Below are positions 54,158 through 62,357 of a DNA stretch of 64,000 bases, in pieces. The DNA is from Arenimonas composti TR7-09 = DSM 18010 (GTDB taxonomy: Bacteria > Pseudomonadota > Gammaproteobacteria > Xanthomonadales > Xanthomonadaceae): positions 307,826 through 371,825 of the forward strand of contig NZ_AUFF01000002.1 of the NCBI RefSeq assembly GCF_000426365.1, given 5' to 3'. A program made the translations under genes and the position numbers. The notes under the pieces are model-generated. The model was not told where the DNA came from and did no database searches. It saw nothing but the letters and a program-made list of their open reading frames with translations. Within the stretch, counting starts at the first letter, position 1. The number at the start of each line of letters is the position of its first letter.

Positions 54158-54598
54158 ATGTCAGCGACCATTACCCGCCACCGCCGCAAGCGAAAGCTGA
54201 AGTCCGAGATCAACGTCGTGCCGTACATCGACGTGATGCTCGTGCTGCTGATCATCTTCATGGTCACCGCGCCGCTGCTGAGCCTGGCGGTCGACGTCGA
54301 CCTGCCGAAGGCGAACGCCCGCGCGGCGGCGCCGCAGAAGGATCCGGTGATCGTCGAGGTCGATGCCGAAGGGCGCCTGGGCCTGCGCCTGCAGGGCGCG
54401 CCGCGCGAGGAGATCGACGCCGAGACCCTGCGTGCCAAGCTCGCGGTTTTCGTGCAGGCCAATCCGCAGGTGCCGGTGTTCGTCGCCGGCGCCCGCGACG
54501 CGGAGTACGCGAAGGTGATGGACACCATGGTGCTGCTGCAGCAGGCCGGCGTCGGCAAGGTCGCGCTGATCTCGGAGCCGGGGGGCAATGACCGCTGA
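54158..54598 (+). CDS. tolR: Tol-Pal inner-membrane protein TolR
   Basis: TolR is an ExbD-family single-pass protein of 146 residues. One helix at about 20-43 carries the proton-path Asp in VVPYIDVMLVLLIIFMVT, and a periplasmic domain follows. It lies 53 bases after tolQ and overlaps tolA by 11 bases. Confidence 0.96.
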   Translation: MSATITRHRRKRKLKSEINVVPYIDVMLVLLIIFMVTAPLLSLAVDVDLPKANARAAAPQKDPVIVEVDAEGRLGLRLQGAPREEIDAETLRAKLAVFVQANPQVPVFVAGARDAEYAKVMDTMVLLQQAGVGKVALISEPGGNDR

Positions 54599-55517
54599 CG
54601 CGCTCGGGCTGGACGGGCGGGACGACGACCTGCTGGTGCCGGTCGGGCTCGCGCTCGGCCTGCACGTGCTGCTGGTGTTCGCGCTGCTGCTGGCCGGCTG
54701 GCTGCAGCCGGTGCCGCAGAAGATCTCGGTCGCCGGGCCGCCGGTCGAGGCGACCCTGATGCTCAGCGAAGCCGACATCGCGGTCTCCGAACGGGCGATC
54801 CAGGAAGCGCCGAGGCCGGCACCCGCGCCGCCACCGCCGCCGGCGCCGCGGGCCGAGGAGCAGCCGCTGCCGCCGCAGCCGGTGCCGCAGCAACAGATCC
54901 CCGAGCCCGACACGGTCGACCAGGAAGAGGTCGCCCGCCTCGCGCTGCAGCAGGCCGAGGAAGAGCGGCGGATCCAGGAGGAGCGCCGCCGCCAGCAGCA
55001 GATCGACCTGACCGAACGCCAGCGCCAGGAAGAGGCCGAGCGCAAGCGCCAGGCCCGCGAGGCCGAACTGGCCGAGATCCGCCGCCAGCGCGACGAGGCC
55101 GCCCGCCGCGCCGAACTCGCCCGCCAGCGCCTCGAGCAGCTCGCCGACCGCACCCCGCCGGCAACGCCCGCGCCGCCGGCCGAACGCCCGGCCCAGCCGG
55201 CGGCAGCGGCGTCCGGCAACAACGGCGTCGACACCGACCTGCGCGCCCGTTACGTGCTGGCGATCCAGCGCGCCGTCGAGCGCAACTGGAATCGCCCGGA
55301 AACCATTTCACCCGGTGCTGTCTGCCCGCTGCGCATCATCCAGGCGCGCGGCGGCACCGTGATCAGCGTCGAGGTGCTGCCCGGCTGCGCCTACGACACC
55401 CTCGGCCAGCGTTCGGTGGAGGCGGCCGTGCTCAAGGCCCAGCCGCTGCCCTACGAAGGTTTCGAAAGCGTCTACACCCGCGATCTGCGACTGAATTTCC
55501 GCGCCACGGAGAACTGA
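54588..55517 (+). CDS. tolA: Tol-Pal energy-transducing protein TolA
   Basis: TolA is anchored in the inner membrane (helix about 18-40) and spans the periplasm to Pal/TolB. The 309 residues have a Pro-rich region near 70-105, a Glu/Arg/Gln-rich helical domain II (about 105-190) and a TonB-like domain III (about 220-309) with a single cysteine pair (CPLRI and GCAYD). Domain II is shorter than in E. coli TolA (421 residues). It starts 11 bases inside tolR. Confidence 0.93.
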   Translation: MTADALGLDGRDDDLLVPVGLALGLHVLLVFALLLAGWLQPVPQKISVAGPPVEATLMLSEADIAVSERAIQEAPRPAPAPPPPPAPRAEEQPLPPQPVPQQQIPEPDTVDQEEVARLALQQAEEERRIQEERRRQQQIDLTERQRQEEAERKRQAREAELAEIRRQRDEAARRAELARQRLEQLADRTPPATPAPPAERPAQPAAAASGNNGVDTDLRARYVLAIQRAVERNWNRPETISPGAVCPLRIIQARGGTVISVEVLPGCAYDTLGQRSVEAAVLKAQPLPYEGFESVYTRDLRLNFRATEN

Positions 55518-55520
55518 AGA

Positions 55521-56834
55521 ATGAAGCGTTTGTTCCTCCTGCTGCTGCTGCTCCTCGTGCCGCTGTCCAATGCCGGCGCGCAGGCGCTGGAAATCGACAT
55601 CACCAACGCCAACCCGACCTCGCTGCCGATCGCGGTGGTGCCGATGCCCTACCTGGGCACCAGCGTCGCGCCGGACACCGACATCGCCGCGGTGATCCGC
55701 GCCGACCTCAACCGCAGCGGCAAGTTCCGCGCGCTCGACGAGGCCAGCATGGTCGAGAAGCCGCTGCGCGGCAGCGAGATCAACTTCGCGACCTTCCGCC
55801 TGCAGCGCCAGGACTTCATCGTCGTCGGCCGCGTGCTCGACAACCCCGACGGCGGCTACCGGGTCGAATACGAGCTGTGGGACGTCGCCAAACAGGAACG
55901 CCTGCTCGGCCTGGCCGTCGGCGGCCGCGCCCGTGGCATGCGCGACGTCGCCCATCAGATCGCCGACCAGATCTACGAAAAGATCCTCGGCGAGCGCGGC
56001 GCCTTCTGGACCCGCATCGCCTACGTCACCGCCACCGGCGTCGGCGACAACATCCAGTACGCGCTGATGGCGGCCGACTCCGACGGCTGGAACCCGCAGC
56101 CGGTGGTGCGCTCGAAGGAGCCGCTGCTGAGCCCGGCCTGGAGCCCGGACGGCCGCCGCCTGGCCTACGTCAGCTTCGAGCGCGGCAATTCGACGATCTA
56201 CATCCAGGAACTCGCGACCGGCGCCCGCGAGGTCGTGGCCAGTTTCCGCGGCATCAACGGTGCGCCGTCCTTCTCGCCCGACGGCACGAAGCTGGCGCTG
56301 ACCCTGTCGCGTACCGGCAATCCCGAGATCTACGTGATGGATCTGGCCAGCCGCAACCTGACCCAGATCACCAACCACTACGGGATCGACACCGAGGCCG
56401 TGTGGACGCCGGACGGGCGCTCGCTGGTCTTCACTTCCGATAGAGCCGGCAAGCCGCAGCTTTACCAGGTGCCGGCCACCGGTGGCGAGGCGACGCGCCT
56501 GACCTTCGAGGAGGGCGCGTCCGCCGCCAAGGCCACAATTTCCTTTGACGGCAAGAAGATAGCGGTGGCGCAGGGGCGCGGGAACGTTTATCGTATCGCG
56601 ATCCTCGACCGCAGTTTCGGAGGCGCCGGCCGCTGGGATCCGCCGCTTTCGCCGGGCAATCTCGACGAATCGCCGAGCTTCGCCCCGAATGCCAGCATGG
56701 TGCTTTACGCGACCCGGGAAGGCGGTCGCGGTGTGCTCTACGCGGTCTCGGCCGACGGCCGTGTCCGGCAACGACTGATTTTGGCTGATGGTGACGTCCG
56801 GGAGCCCGCCTGGTCACCTTATCGGCAGCGTTAA
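55521..56834 (+). CDS. tolB: Tol-Pal periplasmic beta-propeller protein TolB
   Basis: TolB is a periplasmic adaptor between Pal and TolA. It has a signal peptide (MKRLFLLLLLLLVPLSNAGA, cut near 22), an N-terminal domain and a six-bladed propeller formed by WD40-like SPDG repeats (LLSPAWSPDGRRLAYVS and similar). The mature N-terminus QALEIDITNAN corresponds to the TolA box region. It starts 3 bases after tolA. Confidence 0.97.
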   Translation: MKRLFLLLLLLLVPLSNAGAQALEIDITNANPTSLPIAVVPMPYLGTSVAPDTDIAAVIRADLNRSGKFRALDEASMVEKPLRGSEINFATFRLQRQDFIVVGRVLDNPDGGYRVEYELWDVAKQERLLGLAVGGRARGMRDVAHQIADQIYEKILGERGAFWTRIAYVTATGVGDNIQYALMAADSDGWNPQPVVRSKEPLLSPAWSPDGRRLAYVSFERGNSTIYIQELATGAREVVASFRGINGAPSFSPDGTKLALTLSRTGNPEIYVMDLASRNLTQITNHYGIDTEAVWTPDGRSLVFTSDRAGKPQLYQVPATGGEATRLTFEEGASAAKATISFDGKKIAVAQGRGNVYRIAILDRSFGGAGRWDPPLSPGNLDESPSFAPNASMVLYATREGGRGVLYAVSADGRVRQRLILADGDVREPAWSPYRQR

Positions 56835-56900
56835 TCCCTTAGGCAGGGCTCATACAAAAACAAGTTCCATCACTGCATCCGAGCTAACGAGGTCAATCCG

Positions 56901-57413
56901 ATGAACACCACCACCCGCGTGCTGCTTGCCGCCTCCGTCGTCCTGGCGCTGGGCGCCTGCAAGTCGAAGTCCGAAACCGTCGAGCAGCCGCGCGACACCG
57001 GCACCCCGGTCGTCACCGCCCCGGTCGACAACAGCGGCCGCTTCACCCCGGCCGACCTGGACACCAACGCCTGCCTGCGCCAGCGCACGGTCTACTTCGA
57101 CTTCGACCAGGACACCCTGCGTCCGGAATTCCAGTCGATCATGGCCTGCCACGCCAAGTACCTGAACGACCAGCCGGGCGCGCGCATCACGCTGGAAGGC
57201 AACGCCGACGAGCGTGGCACCCGCGAGTACAACCTGGGCCTGGGCGAGCGCCGCGGCAACGCCGTCGCCGGCGCCCTGCAGGGTGCGGGTGGTTCGGCGT
57301 CGCAGCTGACCGTCGTCTCGTACGGCGAGGAGCGCCCGACCTGCACGCAGTCCGACGAGTCGTGCTGGTCGAAGAACCGTCGCGTCGAAATCGTCTACAC
57401 CTCGAAGCAGTAA
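56901..57413 (+). CDS. pal: Peptidoglycan-associated lipoprotein Pal
   Basis: Pal is the outer-membrane lipoprotein that grips peptidoglycan through an OmpA-like domain. The lipobox is LGAC with lipidated C20. The OmpA_C domain covers about 60-170, with VYFDFDQD at about 64-71 and the peptidoglycan-binding GNADERGTREYNLGLGERR. It lies 66 bases after tolB, with no strong terminator between. Confidence 0.97.
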   Translation: MNTTTRVLLAASVVLALGACKSKSETVEQPRDTGTPVVTAPVDNSGRFTPADLDTNACLRQRTVYFDFDQDTLRPEFQSIMACHAKYLNDQPGARITLEGNADERGTREYNLGLGERRGNAVAGALQGAGGSASQLTVVSYGEERPTCTQSDESCWSKNRRVEIVYTSKQ

Positions 57414-57417
57414 GTCG

Positions 57418-58278
57418 ATGACGCGCGGACGCATCTTCTGCGTTGCCGCCGTGGTGGCCGCCCTCGTGGCGGCCACCCCGGTGTCGGCCCAGCGCCTGAG
57501 CCTGGCCGAACGCGTCACCGCCCTCGAGAACAAGGCCAACGCCGACGCGATGGCGTCCGGCAATGCGAACCTCGAGGCCCAGAATCGCATCGTCGCGCTA
57601 CAGGGCGAAGTCAGTGCCCTGCGCGACGTGATCGAACAGCTGCAGCACGAAATGCGCCAGCTGAAGGAAGCCAACCGCCTGCTGGCGGCCGACATCGACA
57701 GCCGCCTCGGTGCGCTGGAAGAGGGCGCCGCGCCGGCGCCGGCAGCGTCGCGGCCGACCCCGGAACCGCAGTCGCCGCCGCCGCGCGCCGATGCGCGGGC
57801 GCCGCAGGCCGGCTTCACCGATGTGCCCGCCGAGGCGAATCCGTCGGCGGACCGCGCCGACGCTGGCAGCGTCTCCGCCGCCGACCCGGCGCAGGAACAG
57901 GACCGTTACCAGCAGGCCCTGGACACCCTCGTCGAGCGCTTCGAGGCGGCGGAATCCGCGCGGCTGTTCCAGTCGTTCATCCGCGACTATCCGGACAGCC
58001 CGCTGATCGCGAACGCCTGGTACTGGCTCGGCGAGAGCTACTACGTCACCCAGAACTTCGAACTCGCGGTCGAGGCTTTCGCGACCCTGCTCGAGGTCTA
58101 TCCCGGCTCGCGCAAGGAGCCCGACGCGCTGCTGAAGCTCGGCTACTGCCGCATCGCCCTCGGCGAGCGCAGCGGTGGCGAGGCCGTGCTGCGCGACCTG
58201 CTCGACCGTTATCCGGGCAGCGACGCGGCGCTGAAGGCCGAAAGCCGGCTGCGCACGCTGGCGCTGGAATCGCGCTGA
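57418..58278 (+). CDS. cpoB: Cell division coordinator CpoB (YbgF)
   Basis: CpoB links peptidoglycan synthesis with Tol-Pal constriction in the periplasm. The 286 residues have a signal peptide (to about 24), a coiled-coil trimerisation domain (about 24-105), a Pro/Ala-rich linker, and TPR repeats at about 160-280 (YPDSPLIANAWYWLGESYYVTQNF in part). It starts 4 bases after pal. Confidence 0.96.
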   Translation: MTRGRIFCVAAVVAALVAATPVSAQRLSLAERVTALENKANADAMASGNANLEAQNRIVALQGEVSALRDVIEQLQHEMRQLKEANRLLAADIDSRLGALEEGAAPAPAASRPTPEPQSPPPRADARAPQAGFTDVPAEANPSADRADAGSVSAADPAQEQDRYQQALDTLVERFEAAESARLFQSFIRDYPDSPLIANAWYWLGESYYVTQNFELAVEAFATLLEVYPGSRKEPDALLKLGYCRIALGERSGGEAVLRDLLDRYPGSDAALKAESRLRTLALESR

Positions 58279-58312
58279 TCCGGTCGGCGCCCGCGCGGCG
58301 CCGGCGTTGCCG

Positions 58313-59014
58313 ATGAACACCGAAGCGACCTCCACCGCCGTTCCGTCCGGCGACACCGCCGGCACGCCCGGCGGCGACCGCCTGCGCCTGACCGAGATCT
58401 TCCTGTCGGTGCAGGGCGAGGCCCGCCACGTCGGCTGGCCGACGGTGTTCGTGCGCCTGACCGGCTGCCCGCTGCGCTGCACCTATTGCGACACCGCCTA
58501 CGCTTTCCACGGTGGCGCGTGGTGGGACATCGACGCGATCCTCGCCGAGGTCGCCCGCCACGGCGTCCGCCACGTCTGCGTCACCGGCGGCGAGCCGCTG
58601 GCGCAGAAGCGCGTGCTCGGCCTGCTGGCGCGGCTTTGCGATGCCGGCTATGAGGTCTCGCTGGAAACCTCGGGCGCGCTCGACATCGCCGGCGTCGACC
58701 CGCGCGTGAGCCGCGTCGTCGACCTGAAGACGCCGGCCTCGGCGGAAATGCACCGCAACCGGCTCGAGAACCTTCCGCTGCTGACGGCGCACGACCAGCT
58801 CAAGTTCGTGATCTGCGACCGCGCCGACTACGAGTGGGCGCGCGGCATGCTCGCCGAACACCGGCTTGCCGGGCGCTGCGAGGTGCTGTTCTCGCCGGGC
58901 ATGGGCCTGGTCGCGCCGGGCGAACTGGCCGAATGGATCCTCGCCGACCGCCTGCCGGTGCGCTTCCAGCTGCAGCTCCACAAGGTGCTCTGGGGCGATG
59001 CTCCCGGGCGCTAG
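58313..59014 (+). CDS. queE: 7-carboxy-7-deazaguanine synthase QueE
   Basis: QueE is a radical-SAM enzyme that contracts a pterin to 7-carboxy-7-deazaguanine for queuosine synthesis. The CX3CX2C cluster is C52/C56/C59 (GCPLRCTYCDT). I use ATG 58313 (233 residues); a TTG six bases upstream is possible. N-terminal residues 1-22 are extra relative to most QueE. queE and queC follow tol-pal here as in other Gammaproteobacteria. Confidence 0.94.
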   Translation: MNTEATSTAVPSGDTAGTPGGDRLRLTEIFLSVQGEARHVGWPTVFVRLTGCPLRCTYCDTAYAFHGGAWWDIDAILAEVARHGVRHVCVTGGEPLAQKRVLGLLARLCDAGYEVSLETSGALDIAGVDPRVSRVVDLKTPASAEMHRNRLENLPLLTAHDQLKFVICDRADYEWARGMLAEHRLAGRCEVLFSPGMGLVAPGELAEWILADRLPVRFQLQLHKVLWGDAPGR

Positions 59015-59024
59015 TCGTCATTCG

Positions 59025-59118
59025 ACAACGGATTCGCACGGATCGACACGGATGGGCTTCCGGCGTGTACCCGCTGGCGACCGCTCCTGATCCGTTCTGA
59101 TCCGTGATGATCCGTTGT
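59025..59118. repeat. ACGGAT-rich inverted repeat between queE and queC
   Basis: Six ACGGAT/ATCCGT hexamers lie here, three on each side, forming an imperfect inverted repeat of about 31-base arms (59025-59055 with 59088-59118). It fills most of the 125-base gap between queE and queC. Confidence 0.75.
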
Positions 59119-59139
59119 CCGCTGATTGAAGGTGGGTGC

Positions 59140-59853
59140 ATGAAGAAGGCCGTTGTGCTGGTTTCGGGGGGCATGGATTCGGCGGTGGTGCTGGCACTCG
59201 CGCGCGAGGCGGGCTTCGCCTGCCATGCGCTGAGCGTGTCCTACGGCCAGCGGCATACCTCGGAGCTGCAGGCGGCGGCGCGCGTGGCGGCGGCGATGGG
59301 CGCGGTCGAGCACAAGGTGGTGACCGTCGACCTGCGCGCGATCGGCGGCTCGGCGCTGACCGCCGACATCGCCGTGCCCGAGCACGATGCCGGCGAGCGG
59401 CTGGACGAGGGCATTCCGGTCACCTACGTCCCGGCGCGCAACACGATCATGCTGTCGATCGCGCTCGGCTGGGCCGAGGTGCTCGGCGCCGACGACCTGT
59501 TCTGCGGCGTCAACGCGGTCGACTACAGCGGCTACCCCGACTGCCGGCCGGAATTCATCGCCGCGTTCGAGCGCCTGGCCAACCTCGCGACGAAGACGGG
59601 CGTGACCCGCGCCGCGGCCGGCGAGCCGGGCCTGCAGGTCCATGCACCGCTGATGCGGATGTCGAAGGCCGACATCGCCCGCGAGGGCACACGCCTCGGC
59701 GTCGACTTCGCGCAGACCGTGTCCTGCTACCAGGCCGACGGCGACGGTCGCGCCTGTGGCCGCTGCGATGCCTGCCGCCTGCGCGCCGCCGGCTTCGCCG
59801 ATGCGGGTCTGCCGGACCCGACGCGTTACGCGCCGGGCGCCGAGTCGCGCTAG
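59140..59853 (+). CDS. queC: 7-cyano-7-deazaguanine (preQ0) synthase QueC
   Basis: QueC converts 7-carboxy-7-deazaguanine with ammonia and ATP to preQ0. ATG 59140 gives 237 residues starting [17 protein letters not shown]-loop SGGMDS is at 9-14. The zinc ligands are C196, C206, C209 and C212. It runs into the tRNA-Lys leader; a TAGAAT overlapping its stop may be the tRNA promoter -10. Confidence 0.96.
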   Translation: MKKAVVLVSGGMDSAVVLALAREAGFACHALSVSYGQRHTSELQAAARVAAAMGAVEHKVVTVDLRAIGGSALTADIAVPEHDAGERLDEGIPVTYVPARNTIMLSIALGWAEVLGADDLFCGVNAVDYSGYPDCRPEFIAAFERLANLATKTGVTRAAAGEPGLQVHAPLMRMSKADIAREGTRLGVDFAQTVSCYQADGDGRACGRCDACRLRAAGFADAGLPDPTRYAPGAESR

Positions 59854-59900
59854 AATCCGCCCCCTGCGCGCCACGCCGCGCACCGCGTCGACACGACGAC

Positions 59901-59973
59901 GGGCCGTTAGCTCAGTCGGTAGAGCAGAAGACTTTTAATCTTTTGGTCGAAGGTTCGAATCCTTCACGGCCCA
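59901..59973 (+). tRNA. tRNA-Lys (anticodon UUU)
   Basis: The 73-base gene folds into a cloverleaf. Acceptor GGGCCGT pairs with ACGGCCC, D-arm is AGCTCAGTCGGTAGAGC, the anticodon loop CTTTTAA reads AAA/AAG, and the T-arm is TTCGAATCC. The chromosomal CCA is not encoded (the bases after the discriminator A are CATT), so it must be added enzymatically. A tRNA-Lys next to tol-pal-que is conserved. Confidence 0.97.
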
Positions 59974-59975
59974 CA

Positions 59976-60005
59976 TTCTTTCCAGCGTATTCACGCTGGA
60001 AAGAA
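59976..60005 (+). terminator. Perfect 12-bp hairpin directly after tRNA-Lys
   Basis: TTCTTTCCAGCG (59976-59987) pairs with CGCTGGAAAGAA (59994-60005), loop of 6 bases, 2 bases after the tRNA end. It is followed by TCCCAAGA, not a T run, so it could terminate weakly or mark a processing site. Confidence 0.55.
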
Positions 60006-60010
60006 TCCCA

Positions 60011-60118
60011 AGATCGGGACGGAAAAACGGTGTCAGAGACAGTTAATCGGACGCCGCCGCCAAGGCCGATCGGTCACGACGATTAAATGTCTCTGACACC
60101 GTTTTTCCGTCCCGATCT
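60011..60118. repeat. 39-bp-arm inverted repeat (GGTGTCAGAGAC type)
   Basis: Arms 60011-60049 and 60080-60118 match over 39 bases with one mismatch, with a 30-base centre. Both arms contain CGGTGTCAGAGACA next to GGAAAAA, the same outline as the palindromic element at 49004-49106 and the half-site at 63109-63133, suggesting one family. No open frame inside. Confidence 0.9.
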
Positions 60119-60693
60119 CGGGCCCCGGTTCATCACTTCCGATCCCCCGCGCCTGTCGGCGCGCCCCCCTTACCAAGGGGGGCTTTCCTCCAGAGGATTG
60201 CGACGCTCTTGAAGAGAAGAGCGACTCCTTGCGGCGTCGGCGAGGGATTCGATCGTCCAGGTTCCTTCTGCGTGTCTACCGACTGCCAGTCCGTTTCTGG
60301 TGGCGCTTGCAGCGCCTCGATCAAGCGGGGCGCGAGGGGTCGGGCAGTGGCGCCGGACGCGGTCCAGGTCTTGGCCACGGTCGAATCCTGGAACTGCGCT
60401 GATCGGGAGATTCCGTCGCAGGGCGAGGCCGCGCCCGGAACAACTGGCGGACGAATACGTGCTCTCCGTCGGAGGCCGGATTCGCGCTCGAGGATGGCGT
60501 TTCCTGAAGCAGCCGCATGGATCGTGGACGCTCACCCGCTATCACTACGACACGGTCGCGGGCGCTTGCCCGGACTCGAGTGGGAGCTAGTGCGCGACGA
60601 CTACCTCCTACCTCGTACGAACTACGAACTGACTTTTCACCGCCACCCGACACCCCGGATGCTGCGATCCGTCTCCGAACCCGGAGACCGCGC
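60119..60693. other. 575-base region without a recognisable gene
   Basis: No convincing coding frame is seen. There is a 9-bp hairpin GCCCCCCTT/AAGGGGGGC at 60163-60183, a small hairpin GCTCTT/AAGAGC near 60210, and a TACGAACTACGA-like stretch at 60614-60632 that resembles one at 44587-44610 ahead of the zinc-ribbon gene. One frame at 60430-60590 reads EYVLSVGGRIRARGWRFLKQ, which might be a remnant of a gene, but I cannot assign it. It lies between the palindrome and the phosphatase gene. Confidence 0.5.
60163..60183. repeat. Short GC palindrome GCCCCCCTT-ACC-AAGGGGGGC
   Basis: A 9-bp stem with a 3-base loop inside the gene-free stretch. This CCCCTTACCAAGGGG-type palindrome is a common intergenic motif in proteobacteria. 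No T tail, so not called a terminator. Confidence 0.6.
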
Positions 60694-61461
60694 ATGCCCC
60701 GACTTCCGCACACCGACTGGCCACGCACGCTGCGCGTCGTTCGGCATGGGCAGAGCGCGGGCAATGTCGCGCGCGATGCGGCCGAGGCGAGCGGGGTGGT
60801 GCTGATCGACATCGCCGATCGCGATGCCGACACGCCGCTGTCGGCGCTCGGCGAGGCGCAGGCGGCGGCGCTGGGGGCGTGGTTCGCGGCGTTGCCGGAC
60901 GCCGAGCAACCCGAGGTGATGCTGTGTTCGCCGTTCGTGCGTGCGCGCCAAACCTGCGTCGCGACGGCGCGGGCGCTGGGCCGGGACGCGGGTGAGGTCT
61001 GCATCGACGAGCGGCTGCGCGAGAAGGAGTTCGGCATCCTCGACCGCCACACCGTGCACGGCATCCGCGCGAAGTTCCCGGAACTGGCGGAGCAGCGCGC
61101 CCACGTCGGCAAGTTCTATTTCCGGCCGCCGGGCGGCGAGAGCTGGTGCGATGTGATCCTGCGCCTGCGCAGCGTCGTCGAGGTGCTGCGCCGCGACCAT
61201 GTCGGCGAGAACGTGCTGGTCGTCGCCCACCAGGTGATCGTGAACTGCTTCCGCTACCTGCTCGAAGGCCTGGACGAGGCGGCGATCCTCGCGATCGACC
61301 GCCAGGCCGACGTCGCCAACTGTTCGGTCACCGAGTACGGCTTCGCCGATCGTGGCGACGGCCCGCGTTTCGGCCTGCTGCGCGCGAACTTCGTGCCGCC
61401 GCAGGTGGCCGGGGCGGCGCCGGTCACCACCGAACCGGATCGTCCGCAGGGGCCGAAATGA
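60694..61461 (+). CDS. Histidine phosphatase family protein
   Basis: This 255-residue protein (ATG 60694, CCGGAG upstream) has the phosphoglycerate mutase-like fold: RHG at 17-19 with the nucleophile H18, SPFVRARQTC near 78-87, the REKEFG acid-loop Glu, and the second His in VVAHQVIVN near 175. The substrate is unknown; broad phosphatase or PGM-like action is possible. It overlaps the next gene by the ATGA. Confidence 0.88.
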   Translation: MPRLPHTDWPRTLRVVRHGQSAGNVARDAAEASGVVLIDIADRDADTPLSALGEAQAAALGAWFAALPDAEQPEVMLCSPFVRARQTCVATARALGRDAGEVCIDERLREKEFGILDRHTVHGIRAKFPELAEQRAHVGKFYFRPPGGESWCDVILRLRSVVEVLRRDHVGENVLVVAHQVIVNCFRYLLEGLDEAAILAIDRQADVANCSVTEYGFADRGDGPRFGLLRANFVPPQVAGAAPVTTEPDRPQGPK

Positions 61462-62357
61462 GCGCCACGGTCACCCCCGTCGATGCCGCACTGCTGCGTG
61501 CCTGGGCACTGCCGCTGCCGGAGGCCGACGCCGACAAGGAAGTGCGCGGCCGCGTGCTGGTCGTCGCCGGCGCGCGCGACGTGCCCGGCGCCGCGCGGCT
61601 CGCCGGCGAGGCGGCGTTGCGTGCGGGGGCCGGCAAGCTGCAGGTCGCGACCGCCGCCGGCGCCGGGGTGATGCTCGGGCTGCTGTTGCCGGAAGCGCGG
61701 GTGCTCGAGCTCCCGGTCGACCGCGCCGGCGCCCCGCGCGCGAGCACCGCGGCGGCGCTGGCCGCGGCGGGAGCGGCCGACGCGCTGCTGATCGGCCCGG
61801 GTCTGCCCGGCGGCGCGGCGACCGCGCAGCTCGTGCGCACGTTCGCCCGCCGTGCCGGCGGCGCCGTCGTGCTCGATGCCGGCGCGCTGGTGGCCGCCGG
61901 ACACGTGGCGCCGGCGGGGCCGCTGGTGCTGACCCCGCATGCCGGCGAGCTGGCGAAGCTGATGCAGCGGCCGGTGGAGGCGATCGCCGCCGATCCCGTC
62001 GCCGCGGCCTGCGAATGCGCGCGCGACAACGTCGCGGTGGTCGTGCTGAAGGGCGCGACGACGGTGATCGCGAGCCCCGACGGCGACGTCTTCGTGCATC
62101 AGGCCGACATCCCGGGCCTGGCGACCTCCGGCTCGGGCGACGTGCTCGCCGGGCTGGTCGCCGGGCTGCTCGCGCGCGGGGCGCCGGCGGTGCAGGCGGC
62201 GGTCTGGGCGGTGGCGCTGCATGCCGGCGCCGGGCGCGTGCTGGCGCGCCGCGGTGGCCCGCTCGGGGCGCTGGCGCGCGAGTTCGCCGGCGAGGTGCCC
62301 GCGCTGCTGAGGAACGGTGCCGGCCTCTTCGACCGGGCCGCCGCCGCCGACGGCTGA
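61458..62357 (+). CDS. nnrD: ADP/ATP-dependent NAD(P)HX dehydratase (YjeF C-terminal type)
   Basis: NnrD turns damaged hydrated NAD(P)H back to NAD(P)H. The 299-residue protein corresponds to only the C-terminal half of E. coli YjeF (NnrR-NnrD fusion); no epimerase domain is attached. It has a ribokinase-like fold with LTPHAGELAKL, LKGATTVIA and GLATSGSGDVLAGLVAGL, the last holding the catalytic Asp and phosphate loop. It overlaps the phosphatase gene by 4 bases, so the two are probably coupled. Confidence 0.9.
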   Translation: MSATVTPVDAALLRAWALPLPEADADKEVRGRVLVVAGARDVPGAARLAGEAALRAGAGKLQVATAAGAGVMLGLLLPEARVLELPVDRAGAPRASTAAALAAAGAADALLIGPGLPGGAATAQLVRTFARRAGGAVVLDAGALVAAGHVAPAGPLVLTPHAGELAKLMQRPVEAIAADPVAAACECARDNVAVVVLKGATTVIASPDGDVFVHQADIPGLATSGSGDVLAGLVAGLLARGAPAVQAAVWAVALHAGAGRVLARRGGPLGALAREFAGEVPALLRNGAGLFDRAAAADG

